Source: JBEKYH01 sp049511115 (GTDB taxonomy: Bacteria > Planctomycetota > Phycisphaerae > Tepidisphaerales > Tepidisphaeraceae). From it: a stretch of DNA of 6,749 nucleotides. The stretch spans positions 1 through 6,749 of the forward strand of contig JBEKYH010000287.1 in NCBI GenBank assembly GCA_049511115.1. The letters run 5' to 3'. Of the stretch, positions 1 through 5,154 are shown piece after piece. The number at the start of each line of letters is the position of its first letter. The first letter of the stretch is position 1. The notes below the pieces were generated by a model. It saw nothing but the letters and a program-made list of their open reading frames with translations. It was not told the origin of the DNA and ran no database searches. The translations under genes and the position numbers were made by a program.

Positions 1-363
1 GTCGAGAACAACGAAATGCTTGTCCTTGTCCGCAGCCGCGTACGCCGAATGCTTGGCGTCGGGGCTGAAAATGAGGCTGCCGTTGGTGATGACTTCGTAA
101 AGCGACTGCGGCTCGCCGTCGACAATCGCCCGCGACTTGTCGTCGTGCGTTGTGTAGTACGCCATGTGCCAACCATCAGGCGTATAAACGAGCGAAATGA
201 TTGGCTGCTGCAACGGCCCAAGCTGCGTCTCCTGCAACCCCGGCACAGGTGCGGCCGCCGGTTGCGTCGCCGGCGCCGCTCCGAGCACAAAAATGGCCGC
301 CGCGCAAGCTGCCAGGCCCAAGAATCGCCCGCCCAATCGCTGATCCGCCATGCCTCGCTGCAT
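1..363 (-). CDS. Exported PD40/WD40-like beta-propeller protein, N-terminal part (runs off left edge)
   Basis: This is a 121-residue N-terminal fragment; the rest lies beyond position 1. The product begins MQRGMADQRLGG and has a hydrophobic stretch (about residues 14-30) ending in AAPA before TQPAAAP, which reads as a Sec signal peptide cleaved near residue 32. The mature part shows two tandem units with a (F/Y)(S/T)PDxxxxAY core, at about residues 56-92 (YTPDGWHMAYY, then a strand and VDGE) and 95-121 (FSPDAKHSAYAA, ending FVVLD). This is the pattern of PD40/TolB-like propeller blades, common in planctomycete exported proteins. The ATG at 363 is chosen because AAAGGGA lies 5 nt upstream; in-frame ATGs at 378 and 351 are alternatives. 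An LAAC at residues 17-20 sits inside the hydrophobic core and is unlikely to be a lipobox. The specific function is unknown. The gene diverges from ilvC. Confidence 0.72.
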   Translation of the reverse strand, partial: MQRGMADQRLGGRFLGLAACAAAIFVLGAAPATQPAAAPVPGLQETQLGPLQQPIISLVYTPDGWHMAYYTTHDDKSRAIVDGEPQSLYEVITNGSLIFSPDAKHSAYAAADKDKHFVVLD

Positions 364-368
364 TGAAT

Positions 369-375
369 TCCCTTT
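369..375 (-). promoter_or_regulatory. Shine-Dalgarno sequence for the propeller protein
   Basis: Read on the minus strand this is AAAGGGA, 5 nt before the ATG at 363. It favours that start over the in-frame ATG at 378, which lies upstream of the site, and the ATG at 351. Confidence 0.5.
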
Positions 376-493
376 CATAGTCCGCCCATCTTATCGGCTC
401 ATTTCCTCCCGCCCCCGCGATGAATTGTAACGCAATCGGCCGGCGAAAGCGGCGCGAGACTAAGCTACCGTGTGGCGAGTCCGCGATTTCACT

Positions 494-615
494 CCCTCTC
501 CATGTAATGGGGGAGAGGGCTGGGGTGAGGGTCGTATTTAAGTTTTGGGAATTTTTGCGATTGGGAACGAAGAAGAACCCTCACCCTATCCCTCTCCCTG
601 AGTACATGGAGAGGG
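494..615. repeat. Long imperfect inverted repeat (CCCTCTCC...GGTGAGGG type)
   Basis: The arms are 494-532 and 577-615, each 39 nt, matching at 34 of 39 positions by hand alignment. The loop is 44 bp and AT-richer (533-576). The left arm opens CCCTCTCCATGTA and ends GGGTGAGGGT; the right arm opens ACCCTCACCCTA. This kind of CCCTCACCC/GGGTGAGGG palindrome is a dispersed intergenic element in many GC-rich bacterial genomes, so it is probably a nonautonomous repeat rather than an ilvC-specific control element. Transcribed, it would form a very stable stem. It lies upstream of the predicted ilvC promoter, so it would not be in that transcript. Confidence 0.85.
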
Positions 616-673
616 GACCAGACGCAAACAGCGGACGGTGGCCTTCGAATTGCCGAATTGTCCTCCGCGAAAC

Positions 674-702
674 TCGACGCGAGCGGTGCGGCGCATTAAA
701 AT
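674..702 (+). promoter_or_regulatory. Candidate sigma-70 promoter for ilvC
   Basis: TCGACG (674-679, 4 of 6 to TTGACA) is followed after 17 bp by TAAAAT (697-702, 5 of 6 to TATAAT). Transcription would start near 709, giving a leader of about 23 nt that contains the AAGGAG site. Assigned by eye only; promoter consensus in this phylum is poorly known to me. Confidence 0.35.
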
Positions 703-721
703 TGTGTTTCTCTACTTTTCC

Positions 722-727
722 AAGGAG
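722..727 (+). promoter_or_regulatory. Shine-Dalgarno sequence deciding the ilvC start
   Basis: AAGGAG lies 4 nt before the ATG at 732. Together with the normal KARI N-terminus that follows, it fixes the start here rather than at the open-frame ATG at 420. Confidence 0.7.
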
Positions 728-731
728 ATTC

Positions 732-1751
732 ATGGCAGAGCCGCTGAAAATGATTTACGAGAAGGACGCCCCGCTGGACGCGCTGGCGGGAAAGACCGTC
801 GCCATTTTGGGATTCGGATCGCAGGGCCACGCCCACGGGCTGAATCTCCGCGATAGCGGCGTCAACGTGATCGTCGCCAACCGGAAGGACAGCCCCAACG
901 GGCGGCTGGCTGAGCAGCATGGGTTTAAGCCGATGAGCGTCGAGGGGGCCGTTGAGGCGGCCAATCTAATCATCATTACACTGCCCGACGAAGTGCAGCC
1001 GGGCGTGTACCACAAGAGCATTGCCCCGCACCTTAAAGCCGGACAGGCCCTCGGCGCGACGCACGGGTTTAACGTGCATTTCAAGACTATCACGCCGCCC
1101 AAGGACGTGGACGTGCTCATGGTCGCCCCCAAGGGGCCGGGACACCTGGTGCGCAGCGAATTCGAGCGCGGCGGTGGCGTGCCGTGCCTTTTGGCCGTGG
1201 CGCAAAACCCCACCGGCAAGGCCCGCGACATCGGCCTCGCCTGGGCGCGCGGCATCGGGGGCGCTCGCTCCGGCGTCATCGAAACCACCTTCAAGGACGA
1301 ATGCGAGACCGACCTGTTCGGTGAACAGGCCGTCCTCTGCGGCGGATTGTCCGCCCTCATCAAGGCCGGTTTTGAAACCCTCACCGAGGCCGGCTATCCC
1401 CCGGAGATGGCCTATTTTGAATGCGTGCATGAGGTGAAGCTGATCGTCGATCTGATCTACCAGGGCGGCCTCGATTACATGCGCTACAGCATCAGCAACA
1501 CCGCCGAATACGGCGACCTGACCCGCGGCCCGCGCGTGGTGAATGCTGATACGAAAGCGGAGATGAAGAAGATTCTGGCCGAGATCACGTCGGGCCAGTT
1601 CGCCAGGGAATGGCGCGCCGAATACGAAGGCGGCATGAAGAATTTCAAGCGGCTGTATGAGGCGGATAACAGCCATCCGGTCGAGGTCATTGGAAGGAAA
1701 TTGCGGAAGATGATGCCGTGGCTGAAGGCGAAGGAGCCGCCGAAGGGGTGA
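732..1751 (+). CDS. ilvC: Ketol-acid reductoisomerase (class I, short form)
   Basis: IlvC converts 2-acetolactate or 2-aceto-2-hydroxybutyrate to the dihydroxy acids of valine, leucine and isoleucine synthesis, using NAD(P)H and Mg2+ in the cytoplasm. The 339-residue product matches class I length. The N-terminal Rossmann domain has GFGSQGHAHG (residues 27-36) and catalytic-region ATHGFNVHF with H111. PKGPGH carries K134. The C-terminal helical domain supplies the metal and substrate residues D194 and E198 (DLFGEQ), E230 and E234 (FECVHEVK) and S255 (YSISNTAEYGD), so all expected active-site residues are present. The cofactor loop reads ANRKDSPN (49-56): Arg51 and Ser54 are kept, but Asp53 and Asn56 replace the Gly and final Ser of the common form, so NADPH versus NADH preference is uncertain. 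No ilvB, ilvN or ilvD is adjacent. The first downstream gene is a toxin, 56 bp away. Confidence 0.97.
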   Translation: MAEPLKMIYEKDAPLDALAGKTVAILGFGSQGHAHGLNLRDSGVNVIVANRKDSPNGRLAEQHGFKPMSVEGAVEAANLIIITLPDEVQPGVYHKSIAPHLKAGQALGATHGFNVHFKTITPPKDVDVLMVAPKGPGHLVRSEFERGGGVPCLLAVAQNPTGKARDIGLAWARGIGGARSGVIETTFKDECETDLFGEQAVLCGGLSALIKAGFETLTEAGYPPEMAYFECVHEVKLIVDLIYQGGLDYMRYSISNTAEYGDLTRGPRVVNADTKAEMKKILAEITSGQFAREWRAEYEGGMKNFKRLYEADNSHPVEVIGRKLRKMMPWLKAKEPPKG

Positions 1752-1807
1752 ACTCTTGCGTGGCTGCCGGGGCTTTCGGTCACTGGGTGAAATGAGCGGA
1801 TACGCGG

Positions 1808-2056
1808 ATGAATTATTGTTTGAGCTTCAAGATCGAAGCCGAGCGCGACCTCAAACGATTATCTCCTGATATTGCCCGGCGTATTCTGCGGAAGATTGAG
1901 CGCCTGCGCAATGATCTTGCAGGCGACGTGAAACGCCTCGTGCATTACACGCCGGGATTTCGGCTGCGCGTAGCTGACTGGCGAGTGCTGTTCGAACTTG
2001 ACGGTGATATGATCGTTATCTGGCGAGTAGTTCATCGCTCGGATGCGTACGAATGA
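1808..2056 (+). CDS. RelE/ParE-family toxin of a type II toxin-antitoxin pair
   Basis: This small 82-residue protein has the RelE/ParE fold signature: an N-terminal helical hairpin region rich in basic residues (AERDLKRLSPDIARRI, about 11-26) followed by beta strands with GFRLRVADWRVLFELDGD (50-67) and the terminal WRVVHRSDAYE (72-82). Arg52, Arg54, Arg59, His76, Arg77 and Tyr81 are in the places where RelE-type ribosome-dependent mRNA interferases carry catalytic or RNA-contacting residues, which favours the RelE over the ParE (gyrase) branch, though target choice cannot be read from sequence alone. The start is ATG with only a weak GAGCGGA site 7 nt upstream, fitting low toxin translation. 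It precedes its antitoxin, the reverse of the usual relBE order. No separate promoter is obvious, so it may be read from ilvC. Confidence 0.85.
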   Translation: MNYCLSFKIEAERDLKRLSPDIARRILRKIERLRNDLAGDVKRLVHYTPGFRLRVADWRVLFELDGDMIVIWRVVHRSDAYE

Positions 2057-2060
2057 AGGG
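2055..2060 (+). promoter_or_regulatory. Shine-Dalgarno sequence of the antitoxin, overlapping the toxin stop
   Basis: GAAGGG spans the last bases of the toxin stop codon (2054-2056) and lies 8 nt before the antitoxin ATG. This suggests translational coupling, and it is stronger than the toxin's own site, which would favour excess antitoxin. Confidence 0.5.
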
Positions 2061-2068
2061 CGGCTGAC

Positions 2069-2293
2069 ATGTTAAAAATCAAGCCAGAAATATGGACGCG
2101 CAACGGCGGAGAGCAGTTCGTTGTGCTGAGCATGCAGGATTTCGAAAAGGTTCAGGAACTCGTTGAAGACGCAGGTTTATCCCGCATTTTGCGCCGGGCC
2201 AAACGTAACAACGCCAAATCCCCGACGGCAACACTGGAACAGGTGAAGAGCCGTTTAGGCTTCACACGAAAGCGGCCGGTTGGATCAAAGTAA
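2069..2293 (+). CDS. Phd/YefM-like (prevent-host-death type) antitoxin
   Basis: This 74-residue partner lies 12 bp downstream of the RelE-type toxin. The segment PEIWTRNGGEQFVVLSMQDF (6-25) followed by EKVQELVEDAG (26-36) resembles the strand, Gly turn, strand and Leu/Glu helix of Phd-type antitoxins, where a phrase such as PVAVVLPLEEYERL is usual. The C-terminal part, LRRAKRNNAKSPTATLEQVKSRLG (41-64), looks like the variable toxin-binding tail of short Phd-like antitoxins that pair with RelE toxins. It would neutralise the toxin and, with it, repress its own transcription; no operator palindrome was seen near the pair. The N-terminal DNA-contacting segment of classical Phd seems shortened. 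Pairing and position make the role fairly secure; the exact family is less so. Confidence 0.75.
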   Translation: MLKIKPEIWTRNGGEQFVVLSMQDFEKVQELVEDAGLSRILRRAKRNNAKSPTATLEQVKSRLGFTRKRPVGSK

Positions 2294-2320
2294 TTGGGGC
2301 GAGAAGCTCGGAAACTCGTT

Positions 2321-3334
2321 ATGCTCTCCCTCCGATTTCTAACCGCATACCGGGTTTTAATTCGTCCGAAAAGTTCGATAGCGCTGCTGTTTGTGGCGTT
2401 CGGCGCGCAACTCGCTGTAGCCCAGCAACCCGCTTCCCCAACCCAAATCGACCTCGCCAGCGGCCAATCGCTGCATGGAACGCTCGCCGATTCATCGTGG
2501 AAGATCGCCACGCGGCTGGGGGAATTGGACGTGCCTGTCGCATCAGTAACCGCGTTGAACTGCCAGCCGCCGCCGCATCTGGGGCAGACGGTCGTGACGC
2601 GGGATGGCGATGAACTGATCGGCCGCCTGGAGGAGGCGTCGCTCAAACTGGTGAGCGACGACGGCAAAAGCGCCGATGTTCCGATCGGGCAAATCATGCG
2701 GCTGAGGCAGACGCCGGCGGCTAGCGCGACGCAGCCTTCGCCGCCGAATACGGGGGCGCTTCTCTACGGCCTGCGCGGCGATTACCTCGCGGTTGATCCT
2801 CCGGCCAAAATCGAATTTCAGACGCGCTGGGGGCTTTTATCCCTTCGCCCCGAGCAGGTGTGGCAGATTGTCTTTTCCGCCAACGGGCAGGCGGCGCATC
2901 AGGTTTTTCTGAGCGACGGATCGACGCTGTCCGGCATGATGACGGCCGACGCTTTGTCGCTCAAGCCGCGGAATCTGCCGGGAGGAGAACTGCAAGCGCC
3001 GGTGGGCGAGATGGCCAAACTGGTATTGATGCCCACAACTCCGCCGGAGCAGGGCGCGAAGCTGACGTTGTGGGGCGGAGATGTGTTGCGCGGGTCGCTA
3101 ACCGGAACGCTGAACCTGCAGACCAGTTACCAAAGCGCCGAGCTCAATTGCGATGAGATTGAGCGAATCAGCACAATCGCGGACTCGCCGAATAATGTGA
3201 CCGTGACGCTGACGGGCAAGCCGTCGGTTCAGGGCGCGCCGGCCGACGCGAGCGTGAATTGCCAATTGAATTGCGGCCTGACCCTATCCGTCCCGGCGGC
3301 AATGATTGTCAGTTACAGCAAGAGCGGTGAATGA
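2321..3334 (+). CDS. Exported protein made of about six beta-rich ~40-residue repeats, function unknown
   Basis: This 337-residue product starts with a positively charged segment (R5, R11, R15, K17) and a hydrophobic core (about 20-34) ending AVA before QQPASP, a clear Sec signal peptide cleaved near residue 34, so it should be exported. The mature part is a chain of similar units with the pattern x-L-x-(S/D)-G-x-x-L-x-G-x-L, then hydrophobic strands and a closing (V/I)PxxxIxxL. Units lie at about 43-80 (SGQSLHGTL), 91-129 (RDGDELIGRL), 147-185 (degenerate), 195-236 (SDGSTLSGMM), 247-286 (WGGDVLRGSL) and 292-331 (degenerate). A Pro/Ala/Thr linker (131-144) separates the second and third. Such units are familiar from planctomycete exported proteins of unknown role. 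No catalytic motif is visible. ATG 2321 is preferred over an in-frame TTG at 2294 that abuts the antitoxin stop, because the signal peptide then has normal length. Confidence 0.75.
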   Translation: MLSLRFLTAYRVLIRPKSSIALLFVAFGAQLAVAQQPASPTQIDLASGQSLHGTLADSSWKIATRLGELDVPVASVTALNCQPPPHLGQTVVTRDGDELIGRLEEASLKLVSDDGKSADVPIGQIMRLRQTPAASATQPSPPNTGALLYGLRGDYLAVDPPAKIEFQTRWGLLSLRPEQVWQIVFSANGQAAHQVFLSDGSTLSGMMTADALSLKPRNLPGGELQAPVGEMAKLVLMPTTPPEQGAKLTLWGGDVLRGSLTGTLNLQTSYQSAELNCDEIERISTIADSPNNVTVTLTGKPSVQGAPADASVNCQLNCGLTLSVPAAMIVSYSKSGE

Positions 3335-3479
3335 GCTCTCGCACAGGTATAAATGCGATCTAACCGCAGAGGCGCAGAGGACGCAGAGATGAAATCAGGG
3401 CCGAAATTCAAATAGGTTTATTTTTGGCTTCTCCCCGACCTCTGCGCCTCCGCGGTTGGATATTCTTCTTTACCGCCAA
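3335..3479. other. Convergent intergenic region
   Basis: This 145-bp stretch lies between the stops of the repeat protein (plus) and the glycosyltransferase (minus). Most of it is the inverted repeat at 3358-3461. I see no gene and no classical hairpin with a U-tract, so the repeat is the only candidate for a terminator serving both sides. Confidence 0.6.
3358..3461. repeat. Inverted repeat, GAGGCGCAGAGG/CCTCTGCGCCTC type
   Basis: The arms are 3358-3380 and 3439-3461, 23 nt each with 21 matches by hand alignment, and the loop is 58 bp. The left arm contains AACCGCAGAGGCGCAGAGG and the right arm its near complement. It shares the 12-nt core GAGGCGCAGAGG, in the same orientation, with the repeat at 4986-5138. 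Its position between convergent stops, 18 nt from the glycosyltransferase stop, means both transcripts could fold it, and it may act as a bidirectional terminator. I infer a dispersed nonautonomous repeat. Confidence 0.85.
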
Positions 3480-4901
3480 TCACCCGCGGAATGGCGAGCG
3501 GCTTGGCGCACGGACCTTGCTGATAACCGCCCCATCGGACATCAGCCCGGCCGCGCGATCGGTCAGGGCGGGCGAATCCACTTCGGGCGATTCCACCGGA
3601 GCTGGAGAAGGGGGGCGAGCGGGGGCTTCTTCCGCCTTGGCCAGCGGCACCGGCTGACGGGCGGAATCCTCGTACAGTTTCAGCATCTGCGGCATTACGG
3701 CGTCGATGCTGTAGCGGTCGGCTATCAGTTTTTCAGCCGCGCGGCCCAGCGGCCTGTAGGCGGCGGGGTCTTGCAGCACTTTGGTCGCTTTATCGGCGAA
3801 TTCGTGCGGATTGAAAAAATCGGCGAGCAGGCCATTTACGCCGTCGGTGATCATCTCCTTGACAGGGCTGGTCGATGACCCCAGAACCACCGCGCCGCAG
3901 CTCATGGCGTCAATCATGCTCCACGACAGCACAAACGGAGCGGTGAAATAAATGTGCAGGTCCGTCGCGGCCAAAAGCTGGGCGAGTTGGGTTTCGGGCA
4001 GCCAGCCGGTGAAATGGAAACGGGTGAGATCGTAACTGTCCTGGGCAAGCACCCAATCCTTGAACGATTTGTGCTCGCCGAGGTACGCCTCATCGCCGCC
4101 GTAGGCCATGCGTTCGCCGCCGACGACGAAAATCTCCACATCGCTCATGCGCCCCGCGATGAGCTTGGCGGCTTTCATGAACATGTCGAAGCCGCGCATG
4201 GATTCCATGCCGCGGGCGACGTAGGTGAGGATGCGCGAGGCGGGCGCGACCTGCACTCCCGCAATCGTGCGCGGCGAGCGTGAGCCGAGCGGCGGGCGGA
4301 GTTTTTCCTCGTGGCCGTGATAAATTTCGCGGTCGATGCCGTCGAAGATTGTGCGAAGTTTGGGCTGATATTGCCTCGGAAAACGGCTCTGCTGAAAGCG
4401 CGTGGGGCAGTAGCCGAGCTGGCAATTCTGCAGGTCGAGCAGAATCATCGCGTTGCGGCAGCGCGTGCGGAGGTACATGTGGGGGTCAAGCTGCCAGCCG
4501 AGGTCGCGGCGGAAATCCATGTCGCCGTCGGAATCGTGGGCGTGATAGTAGTACTCGAACAGATTCACCGTGGGCGTATGGGGATAAAGCTCGCGCAGGA
4601 AAAGCGTGCTGCCAAAGCCGCTGTGGCCGACGATGAGGTCGGGCTTCACATCGGGCCGGTTGCGCAGGGCTTCAAAGATGGCGTCGCAATGCCAGACGTT
4701 ATTCTCGAAAGTGCGTGAGCAGAAATGCGTGTTGTTGGTAGCCCCGCCGGCGAGCTTGTACTCGATTCGCTCGATTCCATCGGCCGATTCCGGCGCGCCC
4801 TGGCTCACGAAGACGCAGCGCCACTTCTGTTGGGCGCATAGCCGCCTGGCGATGTGACCGAACTGAGCGGGGAAGCTCTGGTGAACGTATAGAACCTGCA
4901 T
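3480..4901 (-). CDS. Family 4 glycosyltransferase (GT4, PF12000-type N-terminal domain)
   Basis: This 473-residue enzyme probably transfers a sugar from a nucleotide-sugar donor to a cell-surface glycan or lipid; donor and acceptor are not readable. The N-terminus MQVLYVHQSFPAQFGHIARRL is the hallmark opening of the PF12000 group of GT-B transferases, followed by VGHSGFGST (91-99) and EYYYH (116-120). The donor-binding half has YVARGMESMRGFDMFM (227-242), IFVVGGERMAYGG (257-269), FHFTGWLP (295-302) and LSWSMIDAMSCGAVVLGS (325-342) with KE at 348-349. The GT4 E-x7-E pair is replaced by Phe323 and Asp331; loss of the first Glu is, as I recall, usual for this group. A Pro/Ala/Glu-rich tail (about 415-473) follows and looks disordered. 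No signal peptide or membrane segment is seen. ATG 4901 is chosen because homology starts there; the open frame back to 5009 enters an inverted repeat. The upstream site is weak (GGAAAA). Confidence 0.88.
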   Translation of the reverse strand: MQVLYVHQSFPAQFGHIARRLCAQQKWRCVFVSQGAPESADGIERIEYKLAGGATNNTHFCSRTFENNVWHCDAIFEALRNRPDVKPDLIVGHSGFGSTLFLRELYPHTPTVNLFEYYYHAHDSDGDMDFRRDLGWQLDPHMYLRTRCRNAMILLDLQNCQLGYCPTRFQQSRFPRQYQPKLRTIFDGIDREIYHGHEEKLRPPLGSRSPRTIAGVQVAPASRILTYVARGMESMRGFDMFMKAAKLIAGRMSDVEIFVVGGERMAYGGDEAYLGEHKSFKDWVLAQDSYDLTRFHFTGWLPETQLAQLLAATDLHIYFTAPFVLSWSMIDAMSCGAVVLGSSTSPVKEMITDGVNGLLADFFNPHEFADKATKVLQDPAAYRPLGRAAEKLIADRYSIDAVMPQMLKLYEDSARQPVPLAKAEEAPARPPSPAPVESPEVDSPALTDRAAGLMSDGAVISKVRAPSRSPFRG

Positions 4902-4917
4902 GAATTTTCCGCGTGCT

Positions 4918-4946
4918 TGTTTACCGCATCGGGGCGGGGTTCTCAA
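4918..4946 (-). promoter_or_regulatory. Weak candidate promoter for the glycosyltransferase
   Basis: On the minus strand TTGAGA (4946-4941, 5 of 6 to TTGACA) is followed after exactly 17 bp by TAAACA (4923-4918, only 3 of 6 to TATAAT). The start would fall about 10 nt before the ATG at 4901, giving an unusually short leader. If it is false, the gene may be read through from dnaE. Confidence 0.2.
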
Positions 4947-4985
4947 CCTGGCGCGATCGGCGAGGCAACGGTTCTTGGTTCGCGG

Positions 4986-5138
4986 GAAGAGGAATGAACG
5001 CTGAGGCACAGAGGCGCAGAGGTAGGAAAGACGAGAAAACCCGATTCAAAAAAATGGCAATTCAATTCAGCAATTGATTTGGGCTCTCTCCGCCTTTTCT
5101 TCCTCAGCGCCTCTGCGCCTCAGCGTTCATTCCTCTTC
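4986..5138. repeat. Inverted repeat, GAGGCGCAGAGG/CCTCTGCGCCTC type, second copy
   Basis: The arms are 4986-5022 and 5102-5138, 37 nt each with 35 matches by hand alignment, and the loop is 79 bp (5023-5101). The left arm opens GAAGAGGAATGAACGCTGAGG. Its core matches the repeat at 3358-3461, and parts of the loops also look alike (3423-3438 TTTGGCTTCTCCCCGA against 5078-5093 TTTGGGCTCTCTCCGC). It lies between the dnaE stop and the glycosyltransferase start, both minus strand, so a dnaE transcript would carry the stem and could end there. No ORF encoding a mobility enzyme is inside it. Confidence 0.87.
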
Positions 5139-5154
5139 ATTCACACCAGGAACT

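Larger units (their letters stand above)
364..731. other. Divergent intergenic region between propeller gene and ilvC
   Basis: This 368-bp stretch separates two divergently read genes. It holds a long inverted repeat (494-615), a candidate ilvC promoter (674-702) and the ilvC ribosome binding site. On the minus strand TACAAT (424-429) could be a -10 element for the propeller gene, but I see no convincing -35 at the right distance. The ilvC reading frame stays open back to 420, but that extension runs through the inverted repeat and is not family-like, so I treat it as noncoding. No T-box, leader peptide with branched-chain codons, or attenuator was evident by eye. Confidence 0.6.

Noticed and set aside
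303..313. Lipoprotein signal (LAAC) in the propeller protein
   Set aside because: The Cys at residue 20 is followed by more hydrophobic core (AAAIFVLG), so it is within the signal peptide rather than at a lipobox; a signal peptidase I site after AAPA fits better.
16..366. Plus-strand open frame of 116 codons at the left edge
   Set aside because: It is Arg-rich without family features, while the opposite strand gives a signal peptide followed by two PD40-like repeats and a good ribosome binding site.
755..1676. Two long open frames on the minus strand across ilvC (755-1384 and 966-1676)
   Set aside because: They lie opposite a clearly conserved IlvC and their products, rich in Arg, Ala and Pro or lacking any familiar motif, look like GC-rich shadow frames.
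1752..1807. Terminator or toxin promoter between ilvC and the toxin
   Set aside because: I found no stem with a U-tract and no paired -35/-10 elements in this 56-bp gap.
2294..2320. TTG start at 2294 for the exported repeat protein
   Set aside because: It adds nine residues with two charged clusters before the signal peptide and lacks a well-spaced ribosome site; ATG 2321 gives a normal signal peptide, although TTG cannot be fully excluded.
3358..5138. CRISPR array or tandem repeat array
   Set aside because: The repeated motifs are two separate palindromes far apart with a gene between them, without regular repeat-spacer units or cas genes.
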